A DNA stretch of 16,750 nt from Stenotrophomonas sp. Lineage in GTDB: Bacteria > Pseudomonadota > Gammaproteobacteria > Xanthomonadales > Xanthomonadaceae. The stretch is from assembly GCA_003484865.1 (NCBI GenBank), contig DMZT01000386.1:1-16750 (forward strand). The letters are read 5' to 3'. Both the position numbers and the translations under genes were made by a program. This document shows, in pieces, positions 1 to 5,030 of this stretch (its first letter is position 1; every line of letters starts with the position of its first letter). The notes under the pieces are model-generated. The model had not been told where the DNA came from. It did not search any database and saw only the letters and a program-made list of their open reading frames with translations.

Positions 1-1
1 G

Positions 2-850
2 TTGGACAGCGCGGCCGGCGATCTGCTGCAGGCCGCGCAGCAGTGCCTGGCCGAGCCGGATCCGTTGCGCAAGGTCGCGTTGACCCAGCACTACGCCGTG
101 CAGTTCCGTGCCGGTCGCCTGAAGGCACCGGCCGATGCGCCGGCGCCGGAGCCGATCCGGATGCCGGGCCGCCCGGCCCGGCCCACACTCGTCCACCCGC
201 GGGATCTGCCGCGTCGTGGCCTGGGCAGCGTGGAAGGGCGCGCGGCGTTCGTGCACGCCATCGCGCATATCGAACTCAATGCGATCGACCTGGCCTGGGA
301 TGCGGTCTACCGTTTCCGCGGCCTGCCGGGCTCCTTCCATGCCGACTGGGTCAGCGTGGCCGATGACGAATCGCGCCACTTCATGCTGCTGCACGATCGG
401 CTGCAGGCCAACGGCTATGCCTACGGCGATTTCGACGCGCACAACGGCCTGTGGGAAATGTGCGAGAAGACCGCGCATGACGGGCTCGCGCGCATGGCGC
501 TGGTGCCGCGTGTGCTGGAAGCGCGCGGGCTGGATGTCACCCCGGGCATGATCGTGAAGCTGCGCGCCGGAGGCGACCATGCCACCGCCGATGTGCTGGA
601 GATCATCCTGCGCGAAGAGGTGGCGCACGTGGCCGCTGGTTCGCGATGGTACCGCTGGTACTGCACGCGCGAGAACGTCGAGCCACGCCCGCGGTTCATG
701 GCATTGCTGCGCGAGTACGCCGGCGGCTTCCTGTATGGCCCGTTCAACCTGGAAGCCAGGCTGCTCGCCGGCTTCGACGAAGAAGAACTGGCCGAGCTGA
801 TCGAACAGACCGAACTGCGCGGTCAGGTGTTGGCCAGCACCACGCGCTGA
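2..850 (+). CDS. DUF455 family ferritin-like protein (possibly 5'-incomplete)
   Basis: This is a 282-residue soluble, mostly helical protein of the DUF455 (COG2833) family, which has a ferritin-like fold; the biochemical role of the family is not known to me. A plausible di-metal set is visible: E91 in the helix HIELNAIDLAWD, E123 and H126 in an ExxH motif (DDESRH), E173 in VPRVLEARGLD, and E206 and H209 in a second ExxH (REEVAH). This pattern of carboxylates plus two ExxH motifs is that of diiron ferritin-like enzymes, such as the tRNA hydroxylase MiaE, and suggests an oxidase or hydroxylase. The frame is open to the window edge, with TTG at base 2 as first usable start, so the true start may lie just upstream. 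The last 28 nt overlap the convergent DUF2235 gene. Confidence 0.85.
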   Translation: MDSAAGDLLQAAQQCLAEPDPLRKVALTQHYAVQFRAGRLKAPADAPAPEPIRMPGRPARPTLVHPRDLPRRGLGSVEGRAAFVHAIAHIELNAIDLAWDAVYRFRGLPGSFHADWVSVADDESRHFMLLHDRLQANGYAYGDFDAHNGLWEMCEKTAHDGLARMALVPRVLEARGLDVTPGMIVKLRAGGDHATADVLEIILREEVAHVAAGSRWYRWYCTRENVEPRPRFMALLREYAGGFLYGPFNLEARLLAGFDEEELAELIEQTELRGQVLASTTR

Positions 851-2310
851 CCGTTTTCGGTCGGCCGGTTGACGTAGAACAGCCCTGGCCCCGGCCGATA
901 CGGCAGTTCCCGCGTGCCTTCATCGGCGGCATAGAGCAGCGCAGTGTCGCCCAGGGCATCGAAGTTCCAGTGCGCGGACTGCATCAGGTAATGCTGGCGA
1001 AGCGTGCGTTCCTGCGCGGCATCCAGCGGATGGCCGGCCAGCAACCGGGCCGCGATGGGCTGCAGTGCCGCGGGCAGTGCGAGTGCGGGCAACGCGTCCG
1101 GTGAGGTTGTCCAGGCGACACCTGCCGCGGCCGCACGCTGGTGCAGCAGCCGCAGCGCGATGAACTGGTAACGCGCATCGATCTCGCGGCGCAGCACCAC
1201 CGCCGCGTACGCCCGCAGGGTGAATTGCGGCAGGACGCTGCGGCTGCCGGCGACCCGCTGCTGCTGCCAGTGGTGCCAGACATCCACCCAGATCGCGTCA
1301 TCCCCCAGCCCCAGTGCGCGCTGCCAGCGCCGACACGTCGCCTGTGCGGCGCGGTAGACCGTGCTCGCGCGCAGCAGCGCCAGCGGCGGTACATCGCCTG
1401 CGGCCAGTCCGGTGCCACGCAGCAGCTGTCCCTCCGGCCGGCTCAGCAGCTTGGGTCCTTCGATGCGCTGGTCGTAGCCGCCGCCGATGTTGGCGTGCAC
1501 GCCCGGCAACGCGATCTCTTCATGTTCGGGCGCCACGCTGGTCAGCGCGAAATGCTCGCGGTGCTCATCGCGCGCGACCAGCTGCACTACCTTGTCCGCG
1601 CAGCCGGCGGGCAGGGCGACCACCGGCATCTCATCGCCATGCTGGCGGCCGATCGCCACCACGGTATCGAGCAGGCCGACGAAGCGCACCGGCCGCACCG
1701 CGTCTGGAAATCCCGGCGCCAGTGACCAGCCCGAGCGCACCAGTTGCTCGCGCAGCCACGCGGCGGCACCGGGTGCGTTGAGCACGTTCATCGCGTCGCG
1801 CGCGCTGGCCGCGCCACGCGAATAGCCGAACAGATCCATCCGCACGCTGCCGAGTACGCGGCCAGGGTGCGCACGGGCGAGCTGGCGCAGCGCGTCGGGC
1901 AGCAGCTGCTCCAGCGCCCGGCGTCGCTTCGCGCGGACACCGGTGCGACCGATGCCGAACGCCAGCCCCAACAGGTCGTCGTCTTCACCGGTGCGCGTGC
2001 CCACGCCCTCGATATAGAGCGACAGCGCGAGCGTGTTGCCTGCGGGCGGCATCTGCCGATGGTCCGGATACAGCGCATGCAGCCGCGCGATATTGGTCAG
2101 GCCGTTGCTGTAGCTGCTGGTCAAGCGGCTCTGGTACGGGGAGGCATCATCGGCGACCACGGCCGGTGGGCGCGGTGTGGGCGTCGTGGCGCCTGCCGGG
2201 CGTGAGGCGCGCTGCAGGTTGTCAGCGTTGTTGCGGGTGCCGTCGAAGAACAGACCGATGTGCAGGGACACCGTCGGCGCCGTCGTCCGTTGGGTAGCTG
2301 CCACCACCAT
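823..2310 (-). CDS. DUF2235 domain protein, Tle1-like phospholipase/lipase
   Basis: This 495-residue protein belongs to the DUF2235 alpha/beta-hydrolase family, which includes the type VI secretion phospholipases of the Tle1 group. Diagnostic motifs are the N-terminal FFDGTRNN (residues 21-28), the nucleophile elbow GYSRG (162-166, Ser164), a candidate acid Asp215 in GLLDTV, and the family motif PGVHANIGGGY around His272. No signal peptide or clear membrane segment is visible. The C-terminal 200 residues have no motif I recognise. A GGGGAG ribosome site (2321-2326) or AGGGA (2315-2319) precedes the ATG. The gene follows lpxH by 87 nt on the same strand. No VgrG, PAAR, adaptor or Tli1-type immunity gene is in the window, so an effector role is inferred from family only; a housekeeping lipase is the alternative. 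Confidence 0.85.
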   Translation of the reverse strand: MVVAATQRTTAPTVSLHIGLFFDGTRNNADNLQRASRPAGATTPTPRPPAVVADDASPYQSRLTSSYSNGLTNIARLHALYPDHRQMPPAGNTLALSLYIEGVGTRTGEDDDLLGLAFGIGRTGVRAKRRRALEQLLPDALRQLARAHPGRVLGSVRMDLFGYSRGAASARDAMNVLNAPGAAAWLREQLVRSGWSLAPGFPDAVRPVRFVGLLDTVVAIGRQHGDEMPVVALPAGCADKVVQLVARDEHREHFALTSVAPEHEEIALPGVHANIGGGYDQRIEGPKLLSRPEGQLLRGTGLAAGDVPPLALLRASTVYRAAQATCRRWQRALGLGDDAIWVDVWHHWQQQRVAGSRSVLPQFTLRAYAAVVLRREIDARYQFIALRLLHQRAAAAGVAWTTSPDALPALALPAALQPIAARLLAGHPLDAAQERTLRQHYLMQSAHWNFDALGDTALLYAADEGTRELPYRPGPGLFYVNRPTENGQRVVLANT

Positions 2311-2373
2311 ATCGTCCCTGCTCCCCGAGGATGCCCGGCTAAGGTAGCGCGGAAGCCCCGCGCCGGAACAGCA

Positions 2374-2394
2374 CGGCAGGCCAGGCCGCTGCCG
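2374..2394 (-). terminator. Weak hairpin after lpxH stop
   Basis: A 6-bp stem (CGGCAG/CTGCCG) with a 9-nt loop starts 3 nt past the lpxH stop codon. It has no T-tract on either strand, so it could slow exonucleases or be fortuitous. It is not a convincing intrinsic terminator, and read-through into the DUF2235 gene is possible. Confidence 0.22.
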
Positions 2395-2397
2395 GCG

Positions 2398-3141
2398 TCA
2401 GGTCGCCAGCGAATCCAGTGTCCAGCCGTCCGGTGTGACGCGCAACACCGAGCCCTGTTCGTACCAGTCGCCCAGCACGATGCGGGTGCAGTCGCGGCCA
2501 CCGGCCTGCAGCGCGTGGATGGCCGGGCGGTGGGTGTGGCCGTGGATCATCGTGTCCACGCCGTAGCGGCCGAAGGTGGCATCCACTTCCGCCGGCGCGA
2601 CATCGGTGACGGTCTCGAACTGGGCACGGTCACCCTGCTTCATTTCCGACTGGCGTGCCTGGCTGGCATCGCGCGCCTTCTGTGCGAAGGCGATGCGCGC
2701 GGCCAGCGGCTGCGACAGGAACTGCGCCTGGAACACCGGGTCGCGGGTCTGCGTGCGGAACTGCTGGTAGGCGATATCGTCGGTGCACAGCAGGTCGCCG
2801 TGCTGCAGCAGCACCGGGCGGCCATACAGATCAATCACGCTCGGGTCGGGCAGGATCGTGAACCCTGCGCGGCGCGCGTAGTCCTCGCCGACCAGGAAAT
2901 CGCGGTTGCCGCGGATGAAGTACACCGGCACGCCGGCATCGGCCATGGCATGCAGCGCGACGGCCACCGCATCGGCGGCCGGGGAGGGCGTGTCATCGCC
3001 GATCCAGGCTTCGAACAGATCGCCCAGGATGTACAGGGCCTCGGCCTGCATCGCTTCATCGCGCAGGAAGGCCAGGAACAGGTCGGTGATGGCTGGACGA
3101 CTCGGGTCCAGGTGCAGATCGGAGATGAACAGCGTGGTCAT
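2398..3141 (-). CDS. lpxH: UDP-2,3-diacylglucosamine diphosphatase LpxH
   Basis: LpxH hydrolyses UDP-2,3-diacylglucosamine to lipid X and UMP, the fourth step of lipid A synthesis, at the cytoplasmic face of the inner membrane. The 247-residue product is a calcineurin-like metallophosphoesterase with all ligands in place: D8 and H10 (SDLHL), D41 (GDLFEAW), N79 (GNRDF), H114 (LQHGD), and H200 and H202 in HGHTHRP. The first five positions have the same numbers as in E. coli LpxH. The family-typical string [15 protein letters not shown] also separates it from PlcP-type relatives. The ATG at 3141 is chosen because residue 1 aligns with E. coli; an open frame continues upstream to 3297 only as a shadow of the PAP2 gene. 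No Shine-Dalgarno is visible. A TACAAT box lies exactly 6 nt before the ATG, suggesting a leaderless transcript. PAP2 ends 88 nt upstream. Confidence 0.96.
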   Translation of the reverse strand: MTTLFISDLHLDPSRPAITDLFLAFLRDEAMQAEALYILGDLFEAWIGDDTPSPAADAVAVALHAMADAGVPVYFIRGNRDFLVGEDYARRAGFTILPDPSVIDLYGRPVLLQHGDLLCTDDIAYQQFRTQTRDPVFQAQFLSQPLAARIAFAQKARDASQARQSEMKQGDRAQFETVTDVAPAEVDATFGRYGVDTMIHGHTHRPAIHALQAGGRDCTRIVLGDWYEQGSVLRVTPDGWTLDSLAT

Positions 3142-3147
3142 GGACCC

Positions 3148-3153
3148 ATTGTA
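3148..3153 (-). promoter_or_regulatory. Candidate -10 box for leaderless lpxH mRNA
   Basis: TACAAT on the minus strand matches TATAAT at 5 of 6 positions. Its last base is separated from the lpxH ATG by 6 nt, which would place the transcription start on the A of the ATG. No good -35 is seen at 16-18 nt. The absence of a ribosome site before the ATG is consistent with this reading. Confidence 0.4.
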
Positions 3154-3229
3154 AAACGGGATCACGGGGCGAGGCAGCGCGACAGGTGAACTGCCCTTGT
3201 CGAGTCGAAAGGGGGCGCGGCGATCCTGG

Positions 3230-3763
3230 CTACAACGGCAGCCATTGCAGGCTGGCGGCGGCCAGCAGTGCGGCGATGCCGGTCGCGGCCAGCACATCGC
3301 TGGGGTAGTGCAGGCCCAGCACCACCCGCGACAGGCCGATCAGCACGGTGAAGGGCACCAGCAACGGGGCCAGCCACGGGTAGTAGGCCAGTGCCACGAT
3401 CGTGAAGGACACCGCGTGCAGGGTGTGCCCGGACGGGAAACTGAACTCGTCCAGCGGCGCCACCCAGGCGCGGATGCGCAGGTCGGCGGCAAATGGCCGC
3501 GGGCGGCGCGTCCAGCGCTTGAGGCCCTTGTACAGCAGCAGTGCCATCAAGCCGGTGGCGGCCATGTGCAACGAAGCACGCAGGCCATCCAAGCCGTCCA
3601 GCAGCACCAGCGCGCCCATCAGCGCGTACCAGAACGCGCCATCGCCCAGGCGGCTGATCACCGCGAAGGCATGGCGGATCCGGCGGTGCCGGCAGTAGTG
3701 GTTGGCGCGGCGGCACCAGCGGGTTTCGCGCCCGCGCAGGGCATCAAGCGGCGTGGTCGGCAT
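3230..3763 (-). CDS. PAP2-family integral membrane lipid phosphatase
   Basis: This 177-residue membrane protein has the complete three-part phosphatidic acid phosphatase type 2 signature: KX6RP (K82 to R89-P90), PSGH (110-113, His113 acid/base) and SRX5HX3D (S145-R146, nucleophile H152, D156). Several hydrophobic segments (about 42-58, 66-80, 114-140, 158-172) fit an inner-membrane enzyme with its active site near the outer leaflet. Family substrates include phosphatidate, phosphatidylglycerol phosphate, undecaprenyl diphosphate and lipid A 1-phosphate; the sequence does not tell which. The start at 3763 is chosen over an upstream ATG at 3802 because GGAGG (3768-3772) lies 4 nt before it. The gene overlaps the 3' end of the glycosyltransferase gene by 20 nt, so the two are almost certainly co-transcribed and probably act on the same lipid pathway. 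Confidence 0.92.
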   Translation of the reverse strand: MPTTPLDALRGRETRWCRRANHYCRHRRIRHAFAVISRLGDGAFWYALMGALVLLDGLDGLRASLHMAATGLMALLLYKGLKRWTRRPRPFAADLRIRAWVAPLDEFSFPSGHTLHAVSFTIVALAYYPWLAPLLVPFTVLIGLSRVVLGLHYPSDVLAATGIAALLAAASLQWLPL

Positions 3764-4883
3764 GCGGCCTCCGGGCCTGGGCCAGTTCAGCCAGCAGCGC
3801 ATCGAACTCGGCGACCACGTGCTGCGGATGCAGCCGCTTCATCGCGGTGGCGGCAGTGCGGCCGAGCCGGTGGCGCAGGGCGTCGTCGCCGGCCAGCTGC
3901 ACGGCGGCGGTCACAAACTCGCTGTCGTCATTCACGGCGATGCCGCTCTCATCGGTGCGCAGGTATTCCCGGGCGGCGCCGTAATCGAAGGCGACCGTGG
4001 CCAGACCGCTGGCCATGGCTTCAAGGGTGACGTTGCCGAAGGTCTCGCTGCGGCTGGGGAACAGGAACAGATCGCCGCTGGCGAAGTGCCGCGCCAGCGC
4101 ATCCCCGCGCTGCACGCCGCAGAAGATGAAGTCCGGATTGTCGTGGGCCAGCTTGGCGCGTGACGGGCCATCGCCGACGAACACGAACCGCGCCTTCGGC
4201 CGCACCTGCTGCAGGCGGCGGAACGCTTTGACCGCCAGCCCGAGGTTCTTTTCCGGGGCGATGCGGCCGACGTAGATCGCGGCAAAGCCGTTGCCATCGA
4301 TGCCCCACTCCTCGCGCAGCACCGGGTCACGGCGCTCGGGCTCGAACTGACTGCTGTCCACGGCGCGCGCCAGCAGGCGCACGCGATCAAAGCCCTGCTC
4401 GCCGAGGAACTGCTGCAGCTCCTGGGTCGGCACCAGGGTGGCATCGGCCTGGTTGTGGAAGCGGCGCATCCAGCGCAGCGCGGCGGCCTGCAGCCAGGCC
4501 ACGCCGTAGTCGGGCAGGTACTCATCGAAGCGGGTATGGAAGCCGGTGGCGACCGGAATCCCGAGGCGCCGCGCGGTGCGCAGTGCCGACCAGCCCAGCG
4601 GCCCTTCGGTGGCGATGTAGATCGCGTCCGGCCGCTGCTGCTGCCACTGGCGGCTCAAGCGGGAGGGTGCGGGCAGGCCGAAGCGCAGGCCGGGGTAGCG
4701 CGGCAGGTTGGCGCCGGTGACCAGCACCGTGCCGTCCACCGCCTCGATATCGGAGGGTTGCCGGGGCCGGACCAGATCGACCTGATGGCCGGCGGCACGC
4801 AGCCCCAGTTCCAGGCCCTGTACGGTCAGGGCAACGCCGTTGACTTCAGGGGGGTAGGTTTCGGTGACGATGGCATAGCGCAT
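3744..4883 (-). CDS. GT4-family glycosyltransferase (MgtA/SqdX/Agt-like)
   Basis: The 379-residue protein is a GT-B fold glycosyltransferase of family GT4. The N-terminal acceptor domain begins RYAIVTETYPPEVNGVA, typical of the branch with mannosyltransferase MgtA, sulfolipid synthase SqdX and alkyl-glycolipid enzyme Agt. The C-terminal donor domain has GRIAPEKN (206-213), FVGDGPSRAKL (235-245) and the EX7E motif E280 to E288 (SETFGNVTLE). The protein is cytosolic or membrane-associated, without signal peptide. The ATG at 4883 is preferred over the longer frame reaching 4985 because GGAGG (4890-4894) sits 6 nt upstream and the homologous N-terminus begins here. Three GTCAT half-sites with 11-bp pitch (4934-4962) lie upstream. 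It overlaps PAP2 by 20 nt. A glycolipid-forming role is inferred from the clade and partner; donor and acceptor are unknown. Confidence 0.9.
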   Translation of the reverse strand: MRYAIVTETYPPEVNGVALTVQGLELGLRAAGHQVDLVRPRQPSDIEAVDGTVLVTGANLPRYPGLRFGLPAPSRLSRQWQQQRPDAIYIATEGPLGWSALRTARRLGIPVATGFHTRFDEYLPDYGVAWLQAAALRWMRRFHNQADATLVPTQELQQFLGEQGFDRVRLLARAVDSSQFEPERRDPVLREEWGIDGNGFAAIYVGRIAPEKNLGLAVKAFRRLQQVRPKARFVFVGDGPSRAKLAHDNPDFIFCGVQRGDALARHFASGDLFLFPSRSETFGNVTLEAMASGLATVAFDYGAAREYLRTDESGIAVNDDSEFVTAAVQLAGDDALRHRLGRTAATAMKRLHPQHVVAEFDALLAELAQARRPHADHAA

Positions 4884-4933
4884 GGCGGGCCTCCGGTATG
4901 CCACGCATGCTGGGGCCGGGCGATGTAGCCGAC

Positions 4934-4962
4934 ATGACCGCCGTATGACGTTGGGATGACGC
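4934..4962 (-). promoter_or_regulatory. Candidate triple PHO box before glycosyltransferase-PAP2-lpxH
   Basis: On the minus strand three 7-mers, GCGTCAT, ACGTCAT and CGGTCAT, follow each other at exactly 11-bp pitch (ATGAC on the plus strand at 4934, 4945 and 4956). The PHO box consensus is two CTGTCAT-like 7-mers separated by 4 bp, giving the same pitch; the half-sites match it at 5, 5 and 6 of 7 positions. The spacers are GC-rich rather than AT-rich. A possible -10 (TACATC, 4922-4927) follows after 6 nt, shorter than the usual 10. PhoB binding is inferred. Confidence 0.55.
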
Positions 4963-4975
4963 GCGCACCGGCAGT

Positions 4976-5004
4976 AAAAAGCCACGGCCCCGAAGGGCCG
5001 TGGC
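4976..5004 (-). terminator. Rho-independent terminator of the TonB-dependent receptor gene
   Basis: A perfect 10-bp stem (GCCACGGCCC/GGGCCGTGGC, 4981-5004) closes on the extra-stable C(UUCG)G tetraloop when read on the minus strand, followed directly by TTTTT (4976-4980). It lies 26 nt past the receptor stop codon and just before the PHO-like repeats. The receptor and glycosyltransferase units are therefore separated. Confidence 0.93.
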
Positions 5005-5030
5005 GATCAAGCGTTGTTACCCGGCGGCGA

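Noticed and set aside
2398..3141. A PlcP-type phospholipase instead of LpxH, which would complete a known lipid-remodelling pair with the glycosyltransferase
   Set aside because: The sequence carries LpxH-specific motifs and length throughout, so it is a genuine LpxH; the phosphatase partner would have to be PAP2.
3142..3297. An N-terminal extension of lpxH to 3297
   Set aside because: The extra residues overlap the PAP2 coding region and have no similarity to LpxH, whose metal ligands match E. coli numbering from the internal ATG.
4884..4985. An N-terminal extension of the glycosyltransferase to 4985
   Set aside because: It would run through the PHO-like repeats and the terminator T-tract, and the GGAGG site belongs to the ATG at 4883.
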